Of a stretch of 64,000 nucleotides of DNA, positions 54,052 to 62,817 are shown piece after piece (position 1 is the stretch's first letter; every line of letters starts with the position of its first letter). The stretch is from Sphingomonas aurea (GTDB lineage: Bacteria; Pseudomonadota; Alphaproteobacteria; Sphingomonadales; Sphingomonadaceae). The stretch is taken from positions 1-64,000 of the forward strand of contig NZ_JAUUDS010000008.1 of assembly GCF_030678875.1 (NCBI RefSeq), in the 5' to 3' direction. The notes beneath the pieces were generated by a model, which worked only from the letters and a program-made list of their open reading frames with translations, was not told the origin of the DNA and did not search any database. Position numbers and translations under genes: made by a program.

Positions 54052-54987
54052 ATGGCCTTGAATGGAACACTTGCCGCGGCCGTCGCCGCCATCGCGGGCG
54101 ACCGCGCGACCGTGCGTGCCGATGGCGAGCGGGTCGGCATCGTGCTCGACGCGACCGGGCTGGCCCCCGGCGCGCGCGACGCGATGGAACAGGCGGTCCG
54201 CGCCGCCGCGCCGGGCGCCCGCGTCATCGTCACGGCCGAGCGTCAGGCCCGCGCGCTGATCGCGGTCGCCAGCGGCAAGGGCGGGGTCGGCAAGTCGACG
54301 CTCGCCGCCAACCTGGCGATCGCCCTCGCCCGCGCTGGCCGGCGCGTCGGGCTGGTCGACGCCGACATCTATGGCCCCTCGCAGCCGCGCCTGCTCGGCG
54401 TCGAGGGCACCCGGCCCGAGGCGCTGGAGAAGCAGCTGATCCCGGTCGCCACCCCCTGGGGCGTGCCGCTCCTGTCGATGGGCCAGCTGGTCGAGCCCGG
54501 CCGCGCCATCGCCTGGCGCGGCCCCATGACGGCGGGGGCGCTGGGCCAGCTGGTCGAGGGGGCATGGGGCGCCGCCGACACGCTGGTGCTCGACCTGCCG
54601 CCCGGCACCGGCGACGTGCAGCTGACGATGGTGCAGAAATACCGGCCGGCGGGCGCGGTGATCGTCTCGACGCCGCAGGATCTCGCCCTGATCGACGCGA
54701 CCCGCGCGATCGACCTGTTCCAGAAGGCGGGCGTGCCGATCATCGGGCTGGTCGAGAACATGGCCGGCTATGTCTGCCCCCATTGCGGCCAGGCATCCGA
54801 CCCGTTCGGCCATGGCGGCGCGGAGGCGGCGGCGGCGAAGCTCGACATCCCCTTCCTCGGCCGCGTGCCGCTGACCCTGGCGATCCGCACCGCGTCGGAT
54901 GCGGGCGACCCGCCTGCCGCATCGCCGGACGACACGGTATTCGCGCCGCTGGCAGCGAAGGTCGCGGACTGGCTGGAGACGCGCTAG
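54052..54987 (+). CDS. Mrp/ApbC-family P-loop iron-sulfur carrier
   Basis: A 311-residue Mrp/NBP35-type ATPase. After a short divergent N-terminus (no full DUF59 domain), the deviant Walker A motif SGKGGVGKST sits at residues 74-83, followed by DADIYGPSQPRLLG. The conserved C242-x2-C245 (CPHC) binds a bridging 4Fe-4S cluster in the dimer. These proteins load Fe-S clusters into apo-proteins. GTG 54016 is an alternative start adding 12 residues; neither has a good ribosome site. Confidence 0.87.
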   Translation: MALNGTLAAAVAAIAGDRATVRADGERVGIVLDATGLAPGARDAMEQAVRAAAPGARVIVTAERQARALIAVASGKGGVGKSTLAANLAIALARAGRRVGLVDADIYGPSQPRLLGVEGTRPEALEKQLIPVATPWGVPLLSMGQLVEPGRAIAWRGPMTAGALGQLVEGAWGAADTLVLDLPPGTGDVQLTMVQKYRPAGAVIVSTPQDLALIDATRAIDLFQKAGVPIIGLVENMAGYVCPHCGQASDPFGHGGAEAAAAKLDIPFLGRVPLTLAIRTASDAGDPPAASPDDTVFAPLAAKVADWLETR

Positions 54988-55045
54988 GGTTCCGGGAAAC
55001 CGCCGCTCGGGGCGGCGCGTTCGGCACGTCAGAAGGAGACACCTC

Positions 55046-55477
55046 ATGCCGCTGACGTCCGATGCCGAGATCAAGGCGCTGCTCGAATCGGCGCGGACCA
55101 TCGCCATGGTCGGCGCGTCCGACCGACCGAACCGCCCCTCCTACGGGGTGATGGCGATGCTCCAGCGCCACGGCTACCGCGTGATCCCGGTCAATCCGCA
55201 GATCACCGGCGAGCATGTCCATGGCGAGTTCGTCTTCCGCGAGCTGGCGCAGCTGGGCGACCCGATCGACATCGTCGACATCTTCCGCCAGCCCGCCGCC
55301 GCCGGCGAGGCGGTGGACCAGGCGATCGCGGTCGGTGCGAAGGCGGTGTGGATGCAGCTGGGCGTGGTGAACCACGAGGCCGCCGCGCGCGCCGAGGCGG
55401 CGGGCTTGCAGGTGGTGATGGACCGCTGTCCCGCGATCGACATTCCCCGGCTGGGCGTCGCGCCGATTACGCAGTGA
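55046..55477 (+). CDS. CoA-binding domain protein (YccU-like)
   Basis: A 143-residue Rossmann-fold protein. The CoA-binding signature is IAMVGASDRPNRPSYGVM, followed by GYRVIPVNP and AVWMQLGVVNHEAAARAEAAG, and it ends MDRCPAIDIPRLG. Members are small single-domain relatives of the succinyl-CoA synthetase alpha N-terminus, of unknown role. AAGGAG nine bases before the ATG supports the start. It follows mrp by 58 bases. Confidence 0.9.
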   Translation: MPLTSDAEIKALLESARTIAMVGASDRPNRPSYGVMAMLQRHGYRVIPVNPQITGEHVHGEFVFRELAQLGDPIDIVDIFRQPAAAGEAVDQAIAVGAKAVWMQLGVVNHEAAARAEAAGLQVVMDRCPAIDIPRLGVAPITQ

Positions 55478-55537
55478 TCCCGAGTTTACGGCGGGTCGGC
55501 GATCTGCCAGTCTCGGTGCGGTTTCGGGAGACGGTGG

Positions 55538-55882
55538 ATGCTGGCGTTGCTGATCCTGACGGCCGTCGATCCGGCCGCGCTGCTTGCGACGGCGCGCGAG
55601 AAGACCGCGGCGGAGCGCGCCTGCGTCTATGATGCCGATGCGACCGACATCACTGTCTGCGGGCTGCGCAACGCCGACCGCTTCCGCGTCCCTTTCGTCG
55701 GTTACGAGCCCGGTGATCCCCGTGGCGAAGGCGTGGCGGCGGAACGGCTGCGGCTGCTCGGCCGCACCGACGCGTGTCAGGAGAAGCGGGCGATCATGGT
55801 CGGCTGCGGATCGTTCGGGCTCCACATGACCACCAACGGCAGCGGCACCAATGTGATGGGCAACCGGAAGCTGGCGCCATGA
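55538..55882 (+). CDS. Secreted hypothetical protein with conserved cysteines (first of a pair)
   Basis: A 114-residue protein with a short hydrophobic start (MLALLILTAVDPAALLA) that could be a signal peptide, then ATDITVCGLRNADRFRVPF and later cysteines in TDACQEKR and VGCGSFG. The D-I-x-V-C-G pattern recurs in many secreted sphingomonad proteins of unknown function. The stop overlaps the next gene by ATGA. Confidence 0.68.
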   Translation: MLALLILTAVDPAALLATAREKTAAERACVYDADATDITVCGLRNADRFRVPFVGYEPGDPRGEGVAAERLRLLGRTDACQEKRAIMVGCGSFGLHMTTNGSGTNVMGNRKLAP

Positions 55883-56370
55883 TCGCCGCCCTGCTCCTCG
55901 CCGTACAGGCGGCGGCCACGCCGCTGCCGAGCGCCGGACAGCCGCCGCAGCGCATCTATCTGACCAACTGCCCGCAACCGGTCGGCGACGAGATCGTCGT
56001 CTGCGGCGCGCCGGAGACGCAGCGCCTGCCGCTACCCGACGATAGCGGCCCGCCCGACCGGCCGATGCCGTCCAACCCGGAGGTGACCGGCATCGGCGCG
56101 CTGGCCGCCGCCGATCCGGTCTGCGCCGCACGCCAGGGCGGATGTCAGGTCGGCGTCGACCTGTTCGGCATGGGCACCGCCGCAGTCCGGCTGGTCGGCA
56201 AGCTGATCGATCCGGACAGCTGCTGCGACACGCCGGGTGAGGCGACCAATGTCGGCGCGCTGATCGGCGACGTGGCAAAGGCCTTTCGCAAGAAGCCGGA
56301 CAAGACCGGCCGCATCGCCATCGCGCTCGACGCGCCGCCGCCCTCTACCGCCGGGCGGCTGTCACCCTAG
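55879..56370 (+). CDS. Secreted hypothetical protein with conserved cysteines (second of a pair)
   Basis: A 163-residue protein with a signal peptide (MIAALLLAVQAAA) and DEIVVCGAPETQRLPLP, the same D-x-I-x-V-C-G pattern as the upstream gene. Further cysteines in DPVCAARQGGCQVG and DSCCDTPG give up to three disulfides. A family name is unknown to me. It starts inside the stop of its partner (ATGA), and its last nine bases overlap the end of the convergent hom gene. Confidence 0.7.
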   Translation: MIAALLLAVQAAATPLPSAGQPPQRIYLTNCPQPVGDEIVVCGAPETQRLPLPDDSGPPDRPMPSNPEVTGIGALAAADPVCAARQGGCQVGVDLFGMGTAAVRLVGKLIDPDSCCDTPGEATNVGALIGDVAKAFRKKPDKTGRIAIALDAPPPSTAGRLSP

Positions 56371-57651
56371 GATCGGCATCCATAGCGGCTGGCCGGCGAG
56401 GCTCTGCGAGCCGCGCAGCCGCTCCAGCGCCTGCGCGACGCACCGCTCCGGCCCCTCATGGGTCACGATCGCGACCAGCGCGTGGCCATCGGCCGACACG
56501 CCGCGCTGGATCAGGCTCTCGATCGACACGCCCGCGTCGCGCATCGCCGCGGCGATCTCGGCCAGTACGCCGACCCGGTCCTCGACCATGAAGCGGACAT
56601 AGGCACGGCCGCGCCGCTCACCGCTGTCCGCCGCGGTCGGCGTCGCCAGCAGCGCGGCGGGCATGGCGAACGGTGGTCCGGCGACGCCGCGCGCGATGTC
56701 GATCAGGTCGGCGACGACGGCGCTTGCGGTCGGCCCCTCGCCCGCCCCTGGCCCCTGGAACAGCAGCCGGCCGACATGGTCGCCCTCCGCCACCACCGCG
56801 TTGGTCGATCCGGTGACGTGCGCCAGCGGATGATCGAACGGCACCAGATGCGGGTGGACGCGCTGGAACAGTCCGTTCGCACCCGCCTCGGCCAGCCCGA
56901 CCAGCCGGACGCGGTGGCCCAGTGCCGCCGCCTCGGCGATGTCGGCGCCCAGCACATGGCGGATGCCCTGCACCGCGACCTCGCCGAACGCGGGCCGCGT
57001 GCCGAAGGCGATAGTGGCCAGGATCGCCAGCTTGTGCGCGGCGTCGATGCCGTCGATGTCGAAGGTCGGGTCTGCCTCCGCGTAGCCCAGCGCCTGCGCC
57101 TCGGCGAGCACCTCGGCGAAGTCGCGGCCTTCCGCCTCCATCTTCGACAGGATGAAATTGCAGGTGCCGTTCAGGATGCCATAGACGCGCGCGATCGCGT
57201 TCGCCGCCGTCCCCTCGCGCAGGCCCTTGATGACCGGGATGCCGCCCGCGACCGCCGCCTCGAACTTCAGCGCGGCGCCATTCGCCTCGGCCAGCTCGGC
57301 CAGCTCCTGGCCATGATGGGCCAGCATCGCCTTGTTCGCGGTGACGAAGCCGCGCCCGCCGCCCAGCGTCGAGCGCGCCAGCGTCAGCGCCGGCCCGTCG
57401 GAGCCGCCGATGACCTCGGCGACCACGTCGACGCGCTCATGCGTGGCGAGCGCGGAGGTATCGTCAACCCAGTCGAACCGACCCAGGTCGATGCCCCGGT
57501 CGCGCGTGCGGTCGCGGGCAGAGACGGCGACCACTTCGATCGGCCGGCCGGCGCGACGGGCGATCAGCTCGCGGTTCGCATCGAGCAGCCGGACGACGCC
57601 GCCGCCGACCGTACCCAGACCCGCCAGTGCCACCCGCAATGCGTCCGCCAT
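56362..57651 (-). CDS. hom: Homoserine dehydrogenase
   Basis: A 429-residue enzyme that reduces aspartate semialdehyde to homoserine for methionine and threonine. It has the NAD(P) loop GLGTVGGGVVRLL, the active-site blocks GILNGTCNFILSKME and AEADPTFDIDGIDAAHK, and a C-terminal ACT domain (residues about 350-425, VRFMVEDRVGVLAEIAAAM) for amino acid control. Length and order are normal. The ACT domain suggests feedback by threonine. Confidence 0.95.
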   Translation of the reverse strand: MADALRVALAGLGTVGGGVVRLLDANRELIARRAGRPIEVVAVSARDRTRDRGIDLGRFDWVDDTSALATHERVDVVAEVIGGSDGPALTLARSTLGGGRGFVTANKAMLAHHGQELAELAEANGAALKFEAAVAGGIPVIKGLREGTAANAIARVYGILNGTCNFILSKMEAEGRDFAEVLAEAQALGYAEADPTFDIDGIDAAHKLAILATIAFGTRPAFGEVAVQGIRHVLGADIAEAAALGHRVRLVGLAEAGANGLFQRVHPHLVPFDHPLAHVTGSTNAVVAEGDHVGRLLFQGPGAGEGPTASAVVADLIDIARGVAGPPFAMPAALLATPTAADSGERRGRAYVRFMVEDRVGVLAEIAAAMRDAGVSIESLIQRGVSADGHALVAIVTHEGPERCVAQALERLRGSQSLAGQPLWMPILG

Positions 57652-57682
57652 CGTGTCGTTCCTTCGCCCCGTCTCGACCGCC

Positions 57683-57769
57683 ATGCCGGGCTCGTCCCGG
57701 CATCCCCGTGCCGCACAAACGGTCGCAGGTGCGTATGCGGAACAGTGGACCCCGGAACAAGTCCGGGGT
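57683..57769. repeat. Two REP-like palindromes upstream of hom
   Basis: ATGCCGGG-ctcgt-CCCGGCAT (57683-57703) and ACCCCGG-aacaagt-CCGGGGT (57749-57769) flank about 45 bases between the divergent hom and OPT genes. The second is of the TGGACCCCGG...CCGGGGTGACG kind, seen also at 17866-17894. Confidence 0.75.
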
Positions 57770-57821
57770 GACGATCGGCTGCCGCTTTGCAAAGCGATCC
57801 CTATCCGCCATGCTCCCCCGC

Positions 57822-59786
57822 ATGGCCACATCCCCGCTTCCGTCCGACCGCCCCATCGCCGAACTCACCGTCCGCGGCGTGCTGCTCGGCGGGCTCATCA
57901 CGCTGCTGTTCACCGCCGCCAACGTCTATCTGGGACTGAAGGTCGGGCTGACCTTTGCCACCTCGATCCCCGCGGCGGTGATCTCGATGGCGATCCTGCG
58001 CTATCTGCCCGGCGCGACGATCCTGGAAAACAACATCGTCCAGACCGTCGCCTCGGCGGCGGGGACGCTGGCGGCGATCATCTTCGTCCTGCCCGGGCTG
58101 GTCATGATCGGCTGGTGGCAGGGCTTTCCCTATCTGACGACCGCGGCGATCACCGCGTTCGGCGGCATATTGGGGGTGATGTTCTCGGTGCCGCTGCGCC
58201 GCGCGCTGGTCGTCGACACCCCCCTGCCCTATCCCGAGGGGCGCGCCGCCGCCGAGGTGCTGAAGATCGGCGCCGGCAGTCGCGAGGGCGCGGCGGAGAG
58301 CGCACGCGGACTGTGGATGATCGTGTGGAGCGCAGTGACCTCCGCCGCCTTCGCCATCCTGACCCAGACCCGGCTCGCCACCGCAGAGGCGGCGCTGTGG
58401 TTCCGCGCCGGTGGCGGCGCGACCGGCATCGCCGGCGGCCTGTCGTTCGCACTGATCGGCGCGGGGCATCTGGTCGGCCTGTCGGTCGGCATGGCGATGC
58501 TGGCGGGCATCGTGATCGGCTGGTGGATCCTGCTGCCGATCCTGACCGCCGCCGCACCCATGGCGGGGGCCGACGTCGCCACCTGGGCCGGCACCGTATT
58601 TCGCAGCGACGTGCGCTTCTTCGGCGCGGGCGTGATCGGCGTGGCGGCGATCTGGACGCTGTTCCGCATCATCGGCCCCGTGGTGCGCGGTATCCGTTCC
58701 GCCATCGACGCGTCTGCCGCCAAGCGTGGCGGCGCCGCGATCGCGGTCGGCGAGCGCGACCTGCCGATCGGTCTGGTCGGGCTGGTGGCGGTCGGCATGC
58801 TGCTGCCGATCGGCATCCTCCTCTGGACGGTGATCCGCGGCGGGCCGCTGGCCGGGTCGGAGGTCGCGCTGATCGGCGGGGCGCTCGCCTTCATCCTCGT
58901 CATCGGCCTCGTGATCGCGGCGGTGTGCGGCTACATGGCCGGGCTGATCGGCGCGTCCAACTCGCCCGTATCGGGCATCGGCATCCTGTCGGTGCTCGCC
59001 GCCAGCCTGATGCTCGTCGGCCTGTTCGGGCGCGGCACCCCGCCGGAAACGACGCAGGCGCTGGTCGCCTATGCGCTGATCGTCACCGGCATCGTGTTCG
59101 GCGTCGCCACCATCTCCAACGACAATCTCCAGGACCTGAAGACCGGCCAGCTGGTCGGTGCGACGCCGTGGAAGCAGCAGGTGGCGCTGGTGTTCGGCGT
59201 CATCTTCGGGTCGATCGTGGTGCCGCCGGTGCTGAACCTGCTCGGCTCGACGCTGGGCTTCGTCGGCATGCCGGGCGCCGGCCCCAACGCGCTGGCCGCG
59301 CCGCAGGCGGCGCTGATCTCGGCCCTGGCCAAGGGCGTGCTGGGCGGCGACCTGAACTGGGCGATGATCGGCTATGGCGCGCTGGCCGGCGCAGCGATCA
59401 TCCTGGTCGACGAACTGCTCGGCCGGGCCGGCAAGCTGCGCCTGCCGCCGCTCGGCGTGGGCTTGGGCGTGTATCTACCGATGGCGGTGACGCTGCCGGT
59501 GGTGCTCGGCGCGGTGATCGGCGCCTTCTACGACCGCTGGGCGCGCCGCCAGTCCGATCCAGAGGCGGCGGAGCGGATGGGCGTGCTCGCGGCGACCGGC
59601 ATGATCGTCGGCGAGAGCCTGTGGGGCGTCGGCTTCGCCGGCATCGTCTACGCCACCGGTTCCGACGCGCCGCTGGCGATCGTCGGGCCGGAATTCGAGA
59701 CGGCGGCGCTGATCGGCGGCACGCTGCTGTTCCTGGTGCTTGTGGCGCTCCTCTATCGCTATGCGCGGCGGCAGGTCGCGGCCTGA
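57822..59786 (+). CDS. OPT-family oligopeptide transporter
   Basis: A 654-residue membrane protein with about 15 membrane segments and few soluble parts. The entry ELTVRGVLLGGLITLLFTAANVYLGLKVGLTFATSIPAAVIS and the motif PYPEGRAAAEVLKIG are typical of the bacterial OPT family, as is the later NSPVSGIGILSV. Members take up small peptides or metal chelates, so the substrate here is unknown. An in-frame ATG at 57810 would add four residues. Confidence 0.9.
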   Translation: MATSPLPSDRPIAELTVRGVLLGGLITLLFTAANVYLGLKVGLTFATSIPAAVISMAILRYLPGATILENNIVQTVASAAGTLAAIIFVLPGLVMIGWWQGFPYLTTAAITAFGGILGVMFSVPLRRALVVDTPLPYPEGRAAAEVLKIGAGSREGAAESARGLWMIVWSAVTSAAFAILTQTRLATAEAALWFRAGGGATGIAGGLSFALIGAGHLVGLSVGMAMLAGIVIGWWILLPILTAAAPMAGADVATWAGTVFRSDVRFFGAGVIGVAAIWTLFRIIGPVVRGIRSAIDASAAKRGGAAIAVGERDLPIGLVGLVAVGMLLPIGILLWTVIRGGPLAGSEVALIGGALAFILVIGLVIAAVCGYMAGLIGASNSPVSGIGILSVLAASLMLVGLFGRGTPPETTQALVAYALIVTGIVFGVATISNDNLQDLKTGQLVGATPWKQQVALVFGVIFGSIVVPPVLNLLGSTLGFVGMPGAGPNALAAPQAALISALAKGVLGGDLNWAMIGYGALAGAAIILVDELLGRAGKLRLPPLGVGLGVYLPMAVTLPVVLGAVIGAFYDRWARRQSDPEAAERMGVLAATGMIVGESLWGVGFAGIVYATGSDAPLAIVGPEFETAALIGGTLLFLVLVALLYRYARRQVAA

Positions 59787-59845
59787 CGACGCTTGGACAA
59801 TCTGTCCAATCGCGCCGCCTGACCCGGCGTCCCACATGGCGGATC

Positions 59846-60298
59846 ATGGTCACCGATCGCACGCCCGCCCCCGATGCGCCCGACGGCGAGAAGCTGCGCT
59901 GGATCCTGCGTTGCGGGTGGAAGGGGCGCTGCCCGCGCTGCGGCGAGGGGCGGATGTTCCGCTCCGCCCTCAAGATCGTCGACCGGTGCGAGGCGTGCGG
60001 GCTCGACTACCGCTTCGCCGCGCCCGACGACGGCCCGGCCTTCTTCTCGCTGTGCATCATCGCGCTGCCGCTGACCGCGTTCGTGGTGTGGCTGCAGGTC
60101 GCGTTCGACCCGCCCGCCTGGGTCCATCTCGTCACCTCGCTGCCGGTGATGGCGGCGGGCACGCTGCTGCCGCTGCGGCCAATCAAGGGCTGGCTGGTCG
60201 CGTCGCAATATGTGAACCGCGCGCAGGAGGCGGGCACGCGCGCGCTCTGGTCGCAGCTCCACGGCACCGGCAAGGACGTCAACGACTTCGATCAATAG
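59846..60298 (+). CDS. DUF983 family membrane protein
   Basis: A 150-residue protein with the two zinc-ribbon-like knuckles GRCPRCGEG and RCEACGLDY, followed by two membrane segments (residues about 64-84 and 91-109). This is the DUF983 layout. In alphaproteobacteria, DUF983 genes are often near cytochrome oxidase assembly genes, but no such gene is here. The role is unknown. Confidence 0.87.
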   Translation: MVTDRTPAPDAPDGEKLRWILRCGWKGRCPRCGEGRMFRSALKIVDRCEACGLDYRFAAPDDGPAFFSLCIIALPLTAFVVWLQVAFDPPAWVHLVTSLPVMAAGTLLPLRPIKGWLVASQYVNRAQEAGTRALWSQLHGTGKDVNDFDQ

Positions 60299-60350
60299 AC
60301 CCCGGCCCTTCCGGCGGCTATCGCCGGACGATGCTGCCGGAGCTTCAGCG

Positions 60351-60515
60351 ATGATCGGCCTGTCCGTCGCCGTCGCGCGGTTCGTCGAGGCGCTGTTCTG
60401 GGCGATCTTCCGCGTTGCCGGGACGGTGGCGATGGCGGTCGTGCTGGGCTTGGCGGTGCTGGCGCTGGTGGGGGTTTTCGCGCGCCGCTGGGTCAGGCAC
60501 AGGCGGCGGCGATGA
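60351..60515 (+). CDS. Small single-span membrane ORF overlapping rsmE
   Basis: A 54-residue ORF starts MIGLSVAVARFVEALFWAIF, has one or two hydrophobic segments, and ends in the strongly basic tail RRWVRHRRRR. GGAG eight bases before the ATG is a proper ribosome site, and its stop overlaps the rsmE start (ATGA). This makes translation likely. The product is unrecognised; the coupling may serve rsmE expression. Confidence 0.6.
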   Translation: MIGLSVAVARFVEALFWAIFRVAGTVAMAVVLGLAVLALVGVFARRWVRHRRRR

Positions 60516-61252
60516 TCGCCACCCCCGCCTGGCCGCCCCGCTCCACCCCGCGCCTGTTCGTCGACCAGCCGCTCGCGCCCGGCCCGCTGCGGCTGGACGG
60601 CCCGCCCGCCCATTACCTGGCGACGGTCATGCGCGCCAAGCCGGGCGATCCGGTCAAGCTGTTCGACGACCGCACCGGCGAGTGGCTGGCGACCGTCTCC
60701 GCCGCCGGCAAGCGCGACCTGATCCTGGACGTCGCCGAACTGCTCCGCCCGCGCGAGCCGGCGCCCGACCTGTGGCTCTGCGCCGCGCCCCTGAAGAAGG
60801 GCCGGGTCGACTGGCTGGCGGAAAAGGCGTGCGAGCTGGGCGTCGCGCGGCTGGTGCCGGTCGTCACCCGCCGCACCATCGTCGACAAGCCCAATCCCGA
60901 GCGGCTGCGCGCCCACCTGATCGAGGCGGCCGAGCAGTGCGACCGCACCGCCCTGCCCGAACTCGCCGACCCGGTGAAGCTCCCCGCGCTGCTGCGCGAC
61001 TGGCCGGCCGACCGCGCGCTGTTCTTCGCCGACGAGACGGGCGGCACGGCCGCCCTGGCGGCGATGCGCGATCACCGGGGGCCGGCGGCGATCCTGATCG
61101 GCCCCGAGGGCGGCTTCGACGACGAGGAGCGCGCGGCTGTCCGCGCCCACGCCCAAGCCGTGGCGATCGGACTGGGGCCGCGCATCCTGCGTGCCGAAAC
61201 GGCGGCGGCGGCAGCGGTCACCCTGTGGATGGCGGCGGCCGGGGACTGGTGA
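60512..61252 (+). CDS. rsmE: 16S rRNA (uracil-1498-N3)-methyltransferase
   Basis: RsmE (246 aa) methylates U1498 of 16S rRNA. It has an N-terminal PUA-like domain (residues about 13-75) and a SPOUT methyltransferase domain with the knot motifs LIGPEGGFDDEE and LGPRILRAETAAAAA. It starts in the ATGA overlap of the 54-residue membrane ORF. Confidence 0.94.
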   Translation: MIATPAWPPRSTPRLFVDQPLAPGPLRLDGPPAHYLATVMRAKPGDPVKLFDDRTGEWLATVSAAGKRDLILDVAELLRPREPAPDLWLCAAPLKKGRVDWLAEKACELGVARLVPVVTRRTIVDKPNPERLRAHLIEAAEQCDRTALPELADPVKLPALLRDWPADRALFFADETGGTAALAAMRDHRGPAAILIGPEGGFDDEERAAVRAHAQAVAIGLGPRILRAETAAAAAVTLWMAAAGDW

Positions 61253-61319
61253 TCCCGCTTTAGCACGGGTTAGCCATGCTATGCTGGCGCGCCCGTTCAC
61301 GCCCGCGTAAGGGGCCGCG

Positions 61320-62693
61320 ATGACCACCAAGACCGCCGCCCCGGCCGCCTCCGCTCCCATCGAGTCGCGCGATCAGCTGATCGCCAGCTTCGCGCGCGGC
61401 GAGAAGCCGGCGGAGCGGTGGCGGATCGGTACCGAGCACGAGAAGTTCGTCTATCGCCTGACCGACCATGGCGCCCCTTCCTATGACGAGCCGGGCGGCA
61501 TCCGCGACCTGCTCGCCGACCTGACCCGCCATGGCTGGCGCCCGGTCGAGGAGGGCGGCAACGTCATCGCGCTGACCGGCGCCGACGGCAGCGTCAGCCT
61601 GGAGCCCGCCGGCCAGTTCGAGCTGTCGGGCGCGCCGCTGGAAAACCTCCACCAGACCTGCGCCGAAACCGGCCGCCACCTGGCCCAGGTGAAGGAGGCG
61701 GGCGAGCGGCTTGGCCTCGGTTTCCTCGGCCTCGGCATGTGGCCGGACAAGCGCCGCGACCAGCTGTCGGTGATGCCCAAGGGCCGCTACGACATCATGC
61801 GCCGCCACATGCCGCGCGTCGGCAGTCTCGGCCTCGACATGATGCTGCGCACCTGCACGATCCAGGTGAACCTGGACTATGCCAGCGAGGCGGACATGGT
61901 GCAGAAGTTCCGCGTCGGCCTGGCGCTGCAACCGCTCGCCACCGCGCTGTTCGCCAACTCGCCCTTCACGGAGGGCAAGCCCAACGGCATGTTGTCGTAC
62001 CGCAGCCATATCTGGTCCGACACCGATCCCGCGCGCACCGGCATGCTGCCCTTCGTCTTCGAGGACGGCTTCGGCTACGAGCGCTACGCCGACTATATGC
62101 TCGATGTGCCGATGTACTTCGTCTATCGCGACGGCCGCTACATCGACGCCGCCGGCCTCAGCTTCCGCGACTTCCTGCGCGGCGAGCTGTCGGTGCTGCC
62201 GGGCGAGAAGCCGACGCTCGACGACTGGAACGACCATCTGTCGACCGCCTTCCCAGAGGTGCGGCTGAAGACCTTCCTCGAAATGCGCGGTGCCGATGGC
62301 GGGCCGTGGAACCGCATCTGCGCGCTGCCGGCGCTGTGGGTCGGCCTGCTCTACGACCAGGGCGCACTTGATGCGGCCTGGGATCTGGTGAAGGGCTGGA
62401 CGCTCGACGAGCGGCAGGCGCTGCGCGACGCGGTACCGCGGCTGGCGCTCGGGGCGCCGCTGCCCGGCGGCGGCACTCTGGCCGACATCGCCGGCCAGGT
62501 GCTCGACATCGCCCATGCCGGCCTCGCCGCACGCGCGCGCCACAACGGCGCCGGCGACGACGAGACGGGTTTCCTCGATCCGCTGCGCGAGATCGTACGG
62601 ACCGGCAAGGTCCCCGCGCAACAGCTGCTCGACCGCTATGACGGCGCATGGGGTGGCGACATCACCCAAGTCTATGCCGAGGAGAGTTTCTGA
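61320..62693 (+). CDS. gshA: Glutamate--cysteine ligase (plant/alphaproteobacterial type)
   Basis: A 457-residue enzyme making gamma-glutamylcysteine, the first step of glutathione synthesis. WRIGTEHEKFVYR (ATP/Mg site) and VSLEPAGQFELSGAPLENLHQT are the hallmark blocks of the class found in plants and alphaproteobacteria, and MRTCTIQVNLDYASE follows. Length is normal. The GTAAGGGG-like site before ATG 61320 is acceptable. rsmE and gshA are common neighbours in this group. Confidence 0.95.
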   Translation: MTTKTAAPAASAPIESRDQLIASFARGEKPAERWRIGTEHEKFVYRLTDHGAPSYDEPGGIRDLLADLTRHGWRPVEEGGNVIALTGADGSVSLEPAGQFELSGAPLENLHQTCAETGRHLAQVKEAGERLGLGFLGLGMWPDKRRDQLSVMPKGRYDIMRRHMPRVGSLGLDMMLRTCTIQVNLDYASEADMVQKFRVGLALQPLATALFANSPFTEGKPNGMLSYRSHIWSDTDPARTGMLPFVFEDGFGYERYADYMLDVPMYFVYRDGRYIDAAGLSFRDFLRGELSVLPGEKPTLDDWNDHLSTAFPEVRLKTFLEMRGADGGPWNRICALPALWVGLLYDQGALDAAWDLVKGWTLDERQALRDAVPRLALGAPLPGGGTLADIAGQVLDIAHAGLAARARHNGAGDDETGFLDPLREIVRTGKVPAQQLLDRYDGAWGGDITQVYAEESF

Positions 62694-62817
62694 TCCCGGA
62701 TCGGGATTCTCCCCCAAACGCAGTATGTGCCACCGATCGGATGACCCTACCCCCGCGACGATCGTGAAGTCGAAAGCGTCCATTCCTGGCCGCTGCCGAC
62801 CGGTGGGGAGATTGGCG

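Noticed and set aside
57332..60298. One long forward frame spanning the antisense of hom, the out-of-frame OPT gene and DUF983
   Set aside because: Only the last 150 codons (DUF983) look like a protein. The rest is Arg/Gly-rich and overlaps the OPT gene out of frame.
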